In this document: piece after piece, positions 42,168 through 51,690 of the stretch | How the letters are laid out: each line of letters starts with the position of its first letter | Position numbering within the stretch: position 1 is the stretch's first letter | Assembly (NCBI GenBank): GCA_023665865.1 | Contig: JAMPDC010000001.1 | Span: forward strand, 1,510,637-1,574,636 | DNA length: 64,000 bases | Reading direction: 5' to 3' | From: Staphylococcus sp. | GTDB taxonomy: Bacteria; Bacteroidota; Bacteroidia; Bacteroidales; Muribaculaceae | Translations under genes and position numbers: made by a program | The notes under the pieces: model-generated | Databases searched by the model: none | Told to the model about the DNA's origin: nothing | The model's input: the letters and a program-made list of their open reading frames with translations, nothing else

Positions 42168-43607
42168 ATGAAAAAGATTCTCCACATACTTTTCGCTCTG
42201 ACCCTCCTATCAACAGCCATTTCGTGTGCTACCGGGAGCCGCACAGCTTCAGGTGGCGAAGTGACCGGTGTCGGGGCCACATCCTGGGCCGAGCCCACCC
42301 CCTATGGCATGGTTCTCGTCTCGAGAGGTTCCGTGAAGATGGGCCCCTCCAAAGCTGACTCCCTCTGGAATCTGCGTGCTGACGCGCGCGGTGTCTCTGT
42401 CGACGCTTTCTGGATGGACGAGACTGAGATCACAAACTCGAAATACAAGCAGTTTGTGTTCTGGGTGCGCGACTCCATCATCCGCGAGCGCCTCGCCGAC
42501 CCGGCCTATGGCGGCAACGAGGAGTTTAAGATCGAGGAAGACCGCGAGGGCAACCCCGTCACTCCTCATCTCAACTGGAACAAGTCAATCCCCTGGCGCA
42601 ATGCCAATGAGGACGAACAGCGTGCCATCGAGAGCGTCTACCGCACCAACCCCATCACCGGTACACGCGAACTTGATCCCGAGCAGCTCAACTACCGCTA
42701 CGAGATCTACAACCACACCGAGGCTGCCCGTCGCAAGAACCGCCTCAATCCGGCCCGACGCGAGTATAACACCGACAAGCCAGTCCCCACCGATCTCCCG
42801 ATCATTTCCAAGGACACCGCCTATATCAACGACGAGGGTGAGATCATCCGCGAGACAATCACACGCGGTCTCACAGGCGACTTCGACTTTGTCAATACCT
42901 ATATTGTCAACATCTATCCCGACACCACCGCGTGGATCAACGATTTTGACAACGCATACAACGAACCATACGTCCGTCTCTACTTCTCGCACGGCGGCTA
43001 CAATGACTATCCCGTCGTCGGTGTCAGCTGGGAGCAGGCAAACGCTTTCGCAAACTGGCGCACCGACTTCCTCCGCCGCTCGCTCGGACGCGACGGTGTC
43101 TATGTGGAGCCCTACCGCCTCCCGACCGAGGCCGAGTGGGAATACGCAGCCCGCGCCGGCAAGAGCGAGAACATGTATCCCTGGGACGGCGACCTGCCGC
43201 TGACCGAAGATCAAGGCTGTTTCTACGCCAACTTCAAGCCTCAGGAAGGCAACTTCGTCCAGGACGGACAGCTGATCACCTCGCGCGTCGGGACATATTC
43301 GCCCAACGACTTCGGCCTCTATGACATGGCCGGCAATGTCAGCGAATGGACCTCGACAGCCTATACCGAAAGTGTCAGCAAGCTTACAAGCGACCTCAAC
43401 CCCGAATATCGCTACGACGCCGCTATCGAAGACCCCTACAAGATGAAGCGCAAGATCGTCAGAGGCGGTTCGTGGAAAGACGTGGCCCACAATATCCGTT
43501 CCGACATCCGCATGTGGGAATATCAGAACGAACAGCGTTCATACATCGGTTTCCGCTGCGTGCGCTCACAGATCGGCTTCGCCAAGGGCACCAAAGCCAA
43601 GAAATAA
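42168..43607 (+). CDS. porK: Gliding/T9SS lipoprotein PorK (GldK)
   Basis: A 479-residue lipoprotein with signal ending ISC at about residue 20. The FGE-sulfatase-type domain runs from MVLVSRGSVKMG to the C-terminus (SVDAFWMDETEITNSKYKQF, RLPTEAEWEYAARAG, YDMAGNVSEWTSTAY, VRGGSWKDVAHNIRSD). PorK forms, with PorN, the large periplasmic ring attached to the outer membrane. Length and order match porK in Porphyromonas. It is followed by porL after 38 bp. Confidence 0.93.
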   Translation: MKKILHILFALTLLSTAISCATGSRTASGGEVTGVGATSWAEPTPYGMVLVSRGSVKMGPSKADSLWNLRADARGVSVDAFWMDETEITNSKYKQFVFWVRDSIIRERLADPAYGGNEEFKIEEDREGNPVTPHLNWNKSIPWRNANEDEQRAIESVYRTNPITGTRELDPEQLNYRYEIYNHTEAARRKNRLNPARREYNTDKPVPTDLPIISKDTAYINDEGEIIRETITRGLTGDFDFVNTYIVNIYPDTTAWINDFDNAYNEPYVRLYFSHGGYNDYPVVGVSWEQANAFANWRTDFLRRSLGRDGVYVEPYRLPTEAEWEYAARAGKSENMYPWDGDLPLTEDQGCFYANFKPQEGNFVQDGQLITSRVGTYSPNDFGLYDMAGNVSEWTSTAYTESVSKLTSDLNPEYRYDAAIEDPYKMKRKIVRGGSWKDVAHNIRSDIRMWEYQNEQRSYIGFRCVRSQIGFAKGTKAKK

Positions 43608-43645
43608 TACTCATCCTCCGACACAATCCAAACTTTACTCCGACC

Positions 43646-44599
43646 ATGACTAAAGAAAAGATAAAAAATCAGATAAGCACCATCATGCGATGGGAGGGTG
43701 GACAGCGCCTTTTCAACGCGGCCTACAGTATCGGCGCCGCGATCGTGATCTGGGGTGCCCTCTTCAAAATCCTCCACCTTCCCGGTGGCAACACTCTCCT
43801 CTGCATCGGTATGGGCACTGAGGTACTCATGTTTATCCTCACCGCCTTTGACCGTCCCCCGAAAGAATATCACTGGGAAGACGTCTTCCCCGAACTTGAC
43901 GGACGCGAGAGCGATCCGCGCGTCATCCGCGGCGGAGGCTACACCGGTCAGGCCAACGGCATCCCCTCTGCCGATGGATATGTCACCGACGGCTATGCCC
44001 GCGAGGCTGTAGGCCTCCCTGCCGGTGTCAACATCAGCGAGGAAGACAGCCTCGCTCTCAGCGAAAGCATCAAACGCATGTCGACTGCGGCCGAACAGCT
44101 CTCGAAGATGGCAGAACTCACCACTGCGACTCAGGAATATCTCTCACAGATGTCGGCCATCTCAACCCAGATGGAACAGCTCCGCCAGACCACAGAGTCG
44201 CTCAACGCCGTCTCCAACGTGCTCCTCGACAGCTACCGCGCCATCACCGAAAACTCGGCGTCGATCACCGAGAACTCCCGTGGCTACATCGAGCGTATGG
44301 GTGATCTCAACCGTAATCTCGGCGGCCTCAACACCATCTATGAGATCCAGCTCAAAAGCGTCTCGACTCAGCTCGAATCCATCGACCGCGTCAACCGCGG
44401 CATAAAGGACATACGCGACATGTATGAAAAGAGCGCTTCGCAGAGTGCACGCTATTGCGAGGAGACCGAAAAGATGGCCCGCTACATGCAGCAGCTCAAT
44501 CAGGTCTATGAGAAAATGCTCCATGCCATGACCGTCAACATGTATCGCCCGATGATGAACGACATCCCCGGCGCCAAATCGTCAGGCATGACCGACTAA
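43646..44599 (+). CDS. porL: T9SS motor protein PorL (GldL)
   Basis: A 317-residue inner-membrane protein from ATG 43646. The open frame extends far upstream inside porK, but those codons are a shadow. Two transmembrane helices (NAAYSIGAAIVIWGALFKIL and LCIGMGTEVLMFILTAF), with a Glu in the second as expected for the proton channel, precede a long cytoplasmic coiled-coil (residues about 130-300). With PorM it forms the proton-powered motor that drives T9SS. Confidence 0.93.
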   Translation: MTKEKIKNQISTIMRWEGGQRLFNAAYSIGAAIVIWGALFKILHLPGGNTLLCIGMGTEVLMFILTAFDRPPKEYHWEDVFPELDGRESDPRVIRGGGYTGQANGIPSADGYVTDGYAREAVGLPAGVNISEEDSLALSESIKRMSTAAEQLSKMAELTTATQEYLSQMSAISTQMEQLRQTTESLNAVSNVLLDSYRAITENSASITENSRGYIERMGDLNRNLGGLNTIYEIQLKSVSTQLESIDRVNRGIKDIRDMYEKSASQSARYCEETEKMARYMQQLNQVYEKMLHAMTVNMYRPMMNDIPGAKSSGMTD

Positions 44600-44650
44600 C
44601 TCCCCTCCACTCCCAAAAGTCAATCATTTCAAGATTTGAAACCTAAATAA

Positions 44651-46216
44651 ATGGCAGAATCAGTAGTAAGACTTTCCCCAAGGCAGAAGATGATAAACCT
44701 CATGTATATCGTCCTCACCGCTATGCTTGCGCTCAACGTTTCGAGCGACGTGCTCGACGGCTTCGTGCAGGTGGAGGACGGTCTCGCGCGCACAAATGCC
44801 AACATGGGGCGCCGCAACGACGCGGTCTATTCGCAACTTGAGGCTTTCACCGAGCAGAATCCCGGCAAGGGTATGCCCTGGCTCGAGAAAGCCAACGATG
44901 TGCGCCGTCGCTCGGCGAATATTTTCACCCTTGTCGACTCCCTCAAGCGCGCCATCGTCATCGAGGCTGACGGCCCCGAAGGAGATGTCAGAAATATCAA
45001 CCGCCGCGACGACCTCGATGCTGCCGCCTTGGTCATGCTCGCTCCCGGTGGCAACGGTGGCAAGGTCCTCCACTCGGCCATCGACCAGTACCGCGACTTC
45101 GTCACCTCGCTCGTCGCCGACTCCGTCAAGTGCACAAGTATCCGTGAAGCTCTCTCGACGGCTCCCTACAAGCGTCCGGGCACAGTCACTCCCCAGCTCT
45201 GGGAAGAGGCCAAATTCGAGCAGCAGCCGGTGGTCGCCGCGGTCACTCTCCTCACCAAGCTCCAGAACGATATCCGGTATGCCGAGGGTGAGGCCCTGGC
45301 CAATCTTCTCGCAGCTGTCGACGCCGGCGATGTCCGCGTCAACGAGCTCAACGCCTTCGTCATCCCCCAGTCGCGCATGGTCATGCGCGGTGGCAAATAT
45401 AGCGCCAATATCGTCCTCGCAGCAGTCGACACGACCGCGCGTCCCACCATCTTCGTGGCCGGCAAGCAGCTCGGCAACGAGAAGGGTCTCTATGAATTCG
45501 TGACATCCTCGACCGGAACCTTTGACTATAACGGTTACCTTGAGGTGACCCATGGCGACGGTTCGTCGACCCGACACCCCTTCTCCTCCAGCTACACCGT
45601 CATGGAGCCTACAGCCACTGTCTCGGCAACGATGATGAATGTCCTCTATGCCGGCATTGACAACCCGATGAGCATTTCTGTCCCCGGAGTGCCCATGAAC
45701 GCCGTGAGCGCCACCATGACCAACGGATCCCTGACCCGCAGCGGCGACAACTGGATAGCCCGCCCGGCTAAAGTCGGGGAGAACGCCACCATTACCGTCT
45801 CGGCCAATATCGACGGGCAGAATCAGACCGTCGCCACAACCTCCTTCCGCGTCCGCAAACTTCCCGATCCCGTGGCTTTCATCACCTACACCGGTCAGAA
45901 CGGAGCAAAAGACCGCTACAAAGGCGGCACACCGCTCTCGAAAACAATACTGACCTCAGCGCCCGGCATCAACGCGGCCATCGACGACGATATGCTCAAC
46001 ATCGACTTCCAGGTCCTCGGATTCGAGACCGTCTTCTTCGACCAGATGGGCAACGCCATCCCCGAAGTCTCGCAGGGAGCCTCGTTCTCTCAGCGTCAGA
46101 AAGACCAGTTCAAACGTCTGTCACGCGGCAAACGCTTCTACATCTCCCGCATCCGCGCCAAGGGTCCCGACGGCATCGAGCGAGTGCTCAGCCCTGTTGA
46201 GGTTATTGTCAATTAA
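44651..46216 (+). CDS. porM: T9SS motor protein PorM (GldM)
   Basis: A 521-residue protein with one N-terminal transmembrane helix (MINLMYIVLTAMLALNVSSD), followed by the GldM N-terminal helical domain and three beta domains reaching across the periplasm (YTVMEPTATVSATMMNVLYA, NPMSISVPGVP, PDPVAFITYTGQNGAKDRYK). It couples PorL to the PorK/N ring. Complete and of normal length. Confidence 0.95.
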   Translation: MAESVVRLSPRQKMINLMYIVLTAMLALNVSSDVLDGFVQVEDGLARTNANMGRRNDAVYSQLEAFTEQNPGKGMPWLEKANDVRRRSANIFTLVDSLKRAIVIEADGPEGDVRNINRRDDLDAAALVMLAPGGNGGKVLHSAIDQYRDFVTSLVADSVKCTSIREALSTAPYKRPGTVTPQLWEEAKFEQQPVVAAVTLLTKLQNDIRYAEGEALANLLAAVDAGDVRVNELNAFVIPQSRMVMRGGKYSANIVLAAVDTTARPTIFVAGKQLGNEKGLYEFVTSSTGTFDYNGYLEVTHGDGSSTRHPFSSSYTVMEPTATVSATMMNVLYAGIDNPMSISVPGVPMNAVSATMTNGSLTRSGDNWIARPAKVGENATITVSANIDGQNQTVATTSFRVRKLPDPVAFITYTGQNGAKDRYKGGTPLSKTILTSAPGINAAIDDDMLNIDFQVLGFETVFFDQMGNAIPEVSQGASFSQRQKDQFKRLSRGKRFYISRIRAKGPDGIERVLSPVEVIVN

Positions 46217-46317
46217 AATTTAAAGGCTATAGCAGCCCATCATCCCAATCAGACCAATCCGCGGGGCACCAGTCCCCACGACATTCAATATACACACCAC
46301 CATACACTGTTCACACA

Positions 46318-47460
46318 ATGAAGAAGATTCTTCTTACCGCCATAGTGATGCTCATCTCAGCAGCCGGTTTCGCTCAGGAATCGAGCAGTAGCTCTGTCGT
46401 CAGACGCCGTGGAGCCGACGACCGCAACAAGGCCGGCGCGACACAGGGTGTCACTCAGCGCATGCAGGCTCACTACGAAGACTCACCCATGACTGACTCT
46501 GAGCTCCAATGGATGCGCGTGATGTATCGCCAGCTCGACCTTACGAAAGACGAGAACGCCGCCCTCTACTATCCCGACGAACCGATAGCCGGTCAGGAAA
46601 ATCTCTTCCGCATCATACTCGGACGCATGGCCGACAATCAGCTTGCCGCCTACGAGTATCTTGACGGACGCGAGGTCTTCTCCGATGACTATAAAGTCAA
46701 GATGCGCGATGTGCTCGACCGCTTCCACATCCTCTATACCGACGCAAAAGGCTCGACCGAGAAAAATCCACGCTTCACGATCGAGGAGGCCGACGTCCCG
46801 GCATCGGAAGTGCTCACATACTACATCATCGAACGCTGGGAATTTGACAAACGCTCCAACCGCATGCGCACCCGCATCGAAGCGATCTGCCCGGTGCTCC
46901 ACCGCGCGGGCGACTTCGGAGGCGAGGCGGTGAAATATCCCATGTTCTGGGTGAAATATGACGAACTCCGCCCCTATCTCTCCACCCAAAACATCTTTAC
47001 CAACGACGACAACAACCTCGCCACCTGCACCTACGACGACTATTTCCAGCTCGGGCTCTACAACGGTGAGATCTATAAGACACGCAACTTGAAAAACAAG
47101 TCGCTCATGCAGCTTCACCCCGATCCCGAGGAGCTCGCCCACGCTCAAGACAGCATCCAGAAGCGTCTCGACAGCTATGAGGACAAACTCTGGGTTCCGT
47201 CGCTCGAAGAACTTGCCGCACGACGCGAAGCCGCTGAACAGGCTGAACTCGCTGCTGCGGGCGAAACTTCAGAGGTAGCATCTGATGGCGTACAGGCGGA
47301 TGCTCCAAAGACCGTCAAACGCACCACCCGCTCATCACGCGGATCGTCAACCTCGACTGCAAGCAAGAGCAAACCGGCCAAGAAGGTCAAGAAACCAAAG
47401 TCGGTCAAAAGCTCATCATCGTCGAGCGCCGTCCGCTCTGTGAGAAACCGTAAACGATAG
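46318..47460 (+). CDS. porN: T9SS ring protein PorN (GldN)
   Basis: A 380-residue periplasmic protein with signal peptide (cleavage after GFA, residue 19). The central domain has YRQLDLTKDENAALYYPDEP and NLFRIILGRMADNQLAAYEY as in GldN. The last 65 residues are a Ser/Lys/Arg-rich tail (e.g. SRGSSTSTASKSKPAKKVKK), not expected in the fold. PorN binds PorK to build the ring. Last gene of the T9SS operon. Confidence 0.92.
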   Translation: MKKILLTAIVMLISAAGFAQESSSSSVVRRRGADDRNKAGATQGVTQRMQAHYEDSPMTDSELQWMRVMYRQLDLTKDENAALYYPDEPIAGQENLFRIILGRMADNQLAAYEYLDGREVFSDDYKVKMRDVLDRFHILYTDAKGSTEKNPRFTIEEADVPASEVLTYYIIERWEFDKRSNRMRTRIEAICPVLHRAGDFGGEAVKYPMFWVKYDELRPYLSTQNIFTNDDNNLATCTYDDYFQLGLYNGEIYKTRNLKNKSLMQLHPDPEELAHAQDSIQKRLDSYEDKLWVPSLEELAARREAAEQAELAAAGETSEVASDGVQADAPKTVKRTTRSSRGSSTSTASKSKPAKKVKKPKSVKSSSSSSAVRSVRNRKR

Positions 47461-47640
47461 ACTGAGTCTCTCTCTTCCCCTCTCTCCCCATCCATCACAT
47501 TATTTTTTCCACCCACACCCTCCCCCGCCGCAAGGCACGGTGGTCGTCATCTCAAACAAAGTCCTTTCTCACAGCTTGCTAACTTAAGGACAGTGACACC
47601 GCCGCAGGGGGAGGGTTTTTACATATCCGGATATGACACA
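47461..47640. other. Intergenic spacer
   Basis: T/C-rich sequence without a coding frame or RNA gene that I can support, between porN and the shared terminator. Confidence 0.4.
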
Positions 47641-47687
47641 AATAGATAGAGCCGCAGGGTTGAGAATTCCTGCGGCTCTGTCTATTT
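47641..47687. terminator. Shared terminator of porN and the DUF3256 gene
   Basis: AATAGA-T-AGAGCCGCAGG (47641-47658) pairs with CCTGCGGCTCT-G-TCTATT (47669-47686), lying between convergent genes. It probably ends transcripts from both sides. Confidence 0.75.
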
Positions 47688-47705
47688 GAGATATGTGTAT
47701 CTGTT

Positions 47706-48335
47706 TTACTTGCTAAGCGTGAAGCGCTTTCCGTTCCACTCATAGACGAGATTGGGACGGAGATATTGCGAGAGGTCATCGTAGACCGCCTTGTCGAGAA
47801 ACTGGGAGAGGTTATTGGTGAGCGTCAATGTCTGCGAGCCCGGGGCTATGCGGTAGGACGACAGCATGAAAGGCACCTGCATCGTCACCTCCTCAGGATT
47901 CTTCTGGCCGGCCTCAGTCAGCCACTCTGGCCAACCGGGTTTGGTGAAGAGGCTTTCAGCCGGCAGAGGATTCCAGTCGGCATCAAAAAACTTGATGGTT
48001 GAGTCAAGGCCGGGAGTGGCCACAGTGTTGATCAGGGCAATGACTGTGCCTTTCTGTCCCTTCAACTCAACAAGCTGCATGGCTGAGGAGTCGGTCAGCT
48101 TGACGGTGAGCGACTCGGGGGTCAGTTCGGTGATGACCGAACGCCCGTCGAGAGTGTTTTGCGAGGGTGTCGACATTCCGTTCTTGAAATAATCGACCAT
48201 ATCCAGACGGGTATTGCGGTCGAGGAGCGGAAACACACTCTGTGGTGCCGACGTGAACAGATCGGCAACTGATGTCTGCGCAATGCCGGTCAGCGATGCA
48301 AACAGGAGCGCAAGGGTCAGAAAATGCTTTTTCAT
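47706..48335 (-). CDS. DUF3256 family secreted protein
   Basis: A 209-residue protein with signal peptide (MKKHFLTLALLFASLTGIAQ). The mature part has the DUF3256 pattern: VADLFTSAPQSVFPLLDRNT, LDMVDYFKNGM, and a C-terminal LSQYLRPNLVYEWNGKRF. Function is unknown; the family is restricted to Bacteroidales as far as I recall. It lies 65 bp downstream of the helicase gene on the same strand. Confidence 0.85.
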   Translation of the reverse strand: MKKHFLTLALLFASLTGIAQTSVADLFTSAPQSVFPLLDRNTRLDMVDYFKNGMSTPSQNTLDGRSVITELTPESLTVKLTDSSAMQLVELKGQKGTVIALINTVATPGLDSTIKFFDADWNPLPAESLFTKPGWPEWLTEAGQKNPEEVTMQVPFMLSSYRIAPGSQTLTLTNNLSQFLDKAVYDDLSQYLRPNLVYEWNGKRFTLSK

Positions 48336-48400
48336 TACTTATGAAGTGCTTATGTAACTCTTATTTTTTTGACGGTGGCCAAACTGAAAGGTTTAAGCCA

Positions 48401-50098
48401 TCACTTCTTGTTTTTCTTCTTATCGGCGATTTTCGAGTAGTCACGGTCGGCATCAGCGATCTCACTGTGGATCCGTTTACCATAGAAATCCGCACCGGTG
48501 AGAGCCCCGACCACCTTACGGGCATCTGATTTCTTTACATCAAACAGCGAATAGCCCTGGAGCAGGTCGATACGGCCTACATCGACACGCTTGCCGTTGA
48601 CAAGTTTGTTGAGCATCTCGATCAGATTTCCGGCAAAGAAGCCATCGCGCTTGCCGACGTTGATATAGATGCGCTCCATGCCGCGCTCGGCAGTGCGGCG
48701 GTCTTTCTCCTTGTCGTTTTTCGGACGGTCGTGTTCCTTACGGTTGCGCTCCGACTTCGATGGCTTGGCATCGATGAAATCAATTCTGGGAGCATCCTTA
48801 TAGTAGTCAAGCAGACGATTGAACTCGAGCGAGATGACGCGCTTGAGCAGATCCTCCTCCGAAAGCCATTCGAGCTTGCGGGATATGCCGGGAAGATAGG
48901 CGGCGATCTCCTCTTCGTTGACTTTCACGCGCTCAATGCGGTCGGCCAGATTGTAGAGCTGCTTCTCTATGATATGTTCAGGCGTGGGGACATCCTTATG
49001 TTCGAAAGTCTTGCCGATGATGCGCTCGATCTCACGCAGACGACCCTTCTCACGGGAGTGGATGATTGCAATGGAAACGCCCGACTTGCCGGCGCGGCCT
49101 GTACGGCCCGAGCGATGGGTATAGACGGCTGTATCGTCAGGCAGACCATAGTTGATCACATGAGTGACGTCATCGACATCGAGACCGCGGGCGGCAACGT
49201 CGGTTGCGACAAGCATCGTCACCACGCGGTCGCGGAATTTCTTCATGACAATGTCGCGCTGCTGCTGGGAAAGGTCTCCGTGGAGAGCCTCGGCATTGTA
49301 GCCGTCACGGATAAGATTGTCGGCCACCTCCTGAGTGTCGCGGCGTGTGCGGCAGAAAATAATGGCGTAGATATTGGGCGAATTGTCGACGATACGCTTG
49401 AGGGCAAGATATTTGTCGCGCGCATTGACCATATAATATATATGACGCACGTTCTGGGCACCCTCGTTGCGCGTACCGACCACGATCTCCTCATAGTCTT
49501 TCATGTAGCGCTTGGCAATCTTGGCTATATCTGCAGGCATCGTGGCCGAGAAGAGGAGCATCTTGCGGTTTTCGGGGACATAGGAAAGGATCTCCTCAAG
49601 AGAATCGAGGAAGCCCATGTTGAGCATCTCATCGGCCTCGTCGAGCACCACGGTCTTTACGTCATCGAGCTTGACAACTCCGCGTTTGATAAGGTCGATG
49701 AGTCGGCCAGGGGTTGCGACGATGATCTGGACACCCTTTTTCAACATGCGGATCTGGCTCTCGATACTCGAACCGCCGTAGACGGGGAGCACCTTGACAG
49801 CAGGGATGTATTTCGAGAAATCTGCGAGGTCACTGCCTATTTGCAGACAGAGTTCGCGGGTCGGGGCGAGGATGAGCGCCTGCGGACGGTTGATCTCGGG
49901 ATCCACACGCTGGAGCACAGGCAGACCGAAAGCGGCAGTCTTTCCCGTTCCGGTCTGAGCGAGTGCGATTATATCGTTGGCGTCGCCGAGCAGACGGGGT
50001 ATCACACGTTCCTGCACCGGCATGGGATTTTCAAAGCCAAGATCAATGATGGCTTTACGAAGTGGTTCGCTAACGCCAAGTTCTTCAAATGTTTTCAT
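48401..50098 (-). CDS. deaD: DEAD-box RNA helicase (CsdA/DeaD-like)
   Basis: A 565-residue helicase. Q-motif FENPMPVQERVIP, motif I AQTGTGKT (44-51), Ia PTRELC, II VLDEADEML, III SATMP, V ATDVAARGLD and VI HRSGRTGRAGKSG are all present. A linker rich in charged residues and a DbpA-type RNA-binding domain (YINVGKRDGFFAGNLIEMLN...) form the C-terminus, as in CsdA/DeaD. Role: ribosome assembly and RNA unwinding, especially in the cold. It has its own leader of about 125 nt after envC. Confidence 0.95.
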   Translation of the reverse strand: MKTFEELGVSEPLRKAIIDLGFENPMPVQERVIPRLLGDANDIIALAQTGTGKTAAFGLPVLQRVDPEINRPQALILAPTRELCLQIGSDLADFSKYIPAVKVLPVYGGSSIESQIRMLKKGVQIIVATPGRLIDLIKRGVVKLDDVKTVVLDEADEMLNMGFLDSLEEILSYVPENRKMLLFSATMPADIAKIAKRYMKDYEEIVVGTRNEGAQNVRHIYYMVNARDKYLALKRIVDNSPNIYAIIFCRTRRDTQEVADNLIRDGYNAEALHGDLSQQQRDIVMKKFRDRVVTMLVATDVAARGLDVDDVTHVINYGLPDDTAVYTHRSGRTGRAGKSGVSIAIIHSREKGRLREIERIIGKTFEHKDVPTPEHIIEKQLYNLADRIERVKVNEEEIAAYLPGISRKLEWLSEEDLLKRVISLEFNRLLDYYKDAPRIDFIDAKPSKSERNRKEHDRPKNDKEKDRRTAERGMERIYINVGKRDGFFAGNLIEMLNKLVNGKRVDVGRIDLLQGYSLFDVKKSDARKVVGALTGADFYGKRIHSEIADADRDYSKIADKKKNKK

Positions 50099-50224
50099 TA
50101 TAATATAGTGTTTTTATAGAGGCCTGTCTGACATTTGACATCAGATGCCCCTTGGTTTTCCGGATTTACTTGCTGATGCAGAGACACCAACATATATATA
50201 ACCACTTCGCATTGCCTAATGTTC

Positions 50225-51625
50225 CTATTTCACCCACAAGGTGGGATTGAGCTTCTGGCGCTCGTTGCGGATTTCAAAGTGGAGAATACTGCGGTTCGAG
50301 TCATCAGGGTCCGAATAGATCTTTCCGAGCGATTGTCCGGCTTTGACATTGTCGCCCTGCTTGACATTGACCGAAGCAAGTCCGGCATAGATTGTGATAT
50401 ATTTTCCGTGGCGGATCATCACGATGGAGTTGAAGCCATCCTGCTTGAAGATCGCCGATACTTTTCCTGCAAATACCGCTCTGGCCGCACTGCCGTGGGC
50501 GACCTCGATGTCGATACCGGAATTGTCGGTCTCGACATGCTTGAGTGTCGGATGAGGCTGGCGTCCGAAACGGCGCACGATCTTATATTTACCGGCAACA
50601 GGGAAGAGAAGCCGACCCTTGTTGGCTGCGAAAGAGCCTGTCAGCTCCGAGGCGGCAGTCGAAGCAGCCGTCTGTGTGCGGGCATTGGCCGAGGCCACCT
50701 CCTTTGCTGAACGCTCTCCGACGTCCGAGCCATCGCTTTTCGCAGTCGAGGCTGAGGCCGGGGCCTTGGTTCCGGCCTTGCTCTTGGCCTTGGCTTCAGC
50801 AACAGCCTTGCGCCGGGCCTGCTCTTCCTCACGCGCTATGCGTGCCTGCTCTGCCGCAATGAGGCGGTCGAGTTCACGGTCAAGCGCTGCGGCTTTCTTT
50901 TTCTGTTCGTCGAGCGAGCGTTTGAGCGCACTGTCCTCCTTGCGGAGCTTGGTCACCATCTCCTTTGACTCTTTCTGCTGCCGGGTGAGCGTCTGCTGGG
51001 TCTCCTCCGCCTTTCGATAGGCCACGTCCTTATTGTGGCGCAGCGATGTCAGATGAGCACGACGCTCAGCTATACGGTCTATACCCTCCCTGATATTAGC
51101 GGCCTTCCTCTCACGCCATGCCGCGAACTGACGCAGGTAGCGGATGCGGCTGTAGGCCTCGGAAAAACTTCCGGCTGAGAAGATAAACGATATGTCGCTC
51201 ATGGTATCGTAGTGAGGTTGCAATTCCTTCATGGCTTTGAGATAAGCCTTGCGCATGTCGTCGAGGTCACCTTCGAGACGGGTGATAGAGTCGGCAGTGA
51301 CAGTGATGGCCGAGCCGAGGGAGTCGATGTGTGACCGCAGGTCGTTGACCTTCGATGTATTGGCCTCGATGTCGGCGTTGAGCGAATTGAGGCGGTTGAG
51401 CTGCCGGTTAAGCTCCTTGCTGTTGGTCTTGAGCTTGGTGGCAGTCTCCGAGATTTTCCGCTCGGTGGATGTCTTGTCTTTCTTCACGGTTTCCATTGTC
51501 CGCTGCGGTGTGCGGGCCGACGACCTCTTGCGTCGGCTCTGTGCGTCGGCGGGAGAAAAAGCGATGAGTATAGCCGCCAGTATGACAGCCATGCGTCTGC
51601 TCCAGATTTTGATGCACTTTGACAT
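50225..51625 (-). CDS. EnvC-like murein hydrolase activator (degenerate M23/LytM)
   Basis: A 466-residue protein. A signal segment (about 1-28) is followed by a long coiled coil (about 40-290), an Ala/Lys-rich linker and a C-terminal LytM/M23 domain (about 345-466). The Zn ligands of active M23 enzymes are replaced: the first His is Asn in DNSGIDIE and the HxH loop reads YAGL; only LHFEIR remains. This is the EnvC condition: it activates amidases and does not cut itself. Transcribed with the DUF4292 and TPR genes. Confidence 0.9.
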   Translation of the reverse strand: MSKCIKIWSRRMAVILAAILIAFSPADAQSRRKRSSARTPQRTMETVKKDKTSTERKISETATKLKTNSKELNRQLNRLNSLNADIEANTSKVNDLRSHIDSLGSAITVTADSITRLEGDLDDMRKAYLKAMKELQPHYDTMSDISFIFSAGSFSEAYSRIRYLRQFAAWRERKAANIREGIDRIAERRAHLTSLRHNKDVAYRKAEETQQTLTRQQKESKEMVTKLRKEDSALKRSLDEQKKKAAALDRELDRLIAAEQARIAREEEQARRKAVAEAKAKSKAGTKAPASASTAKSDGSDVGERSAKEVASANARTQTAASTAASELTGSFAANKGRLLFPVAGKYKIVRRFGRQPHPTLKHVETDNSGIDIEVAHGSAARAVFAGKVSAIFKQDGFNSIVMIRHGKYITIYAGLASVNVKQGDNVKAGQSLGKIYSDPDDSNRSILHFEIRNERQKLNPTLWVK

Positions 51626-51690
51626 ATCTCAGGAAGAATTGTGACAATTATCGGTTTTTTATACGGAAGGAGAGAGCGGGCGTGGTGGCA

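Noticed and set aside
42585-43490. 301-codon frame antisense to porK
   Set aside because: Shadow of the FGE-sulfatase-type domain of PorK.
43346-43645. 100-codon N-terminal extension of PorL
   Set aside because: Lies inside porK in another frame and is Arg/Gln-rich; the natural PorL start is ATG 43646.
48731-50119. 462-codon open frame on the plus strand
   Set aside because: Antisense to the complete DEAD-box helicase, whose motifs are all present on the other strand.
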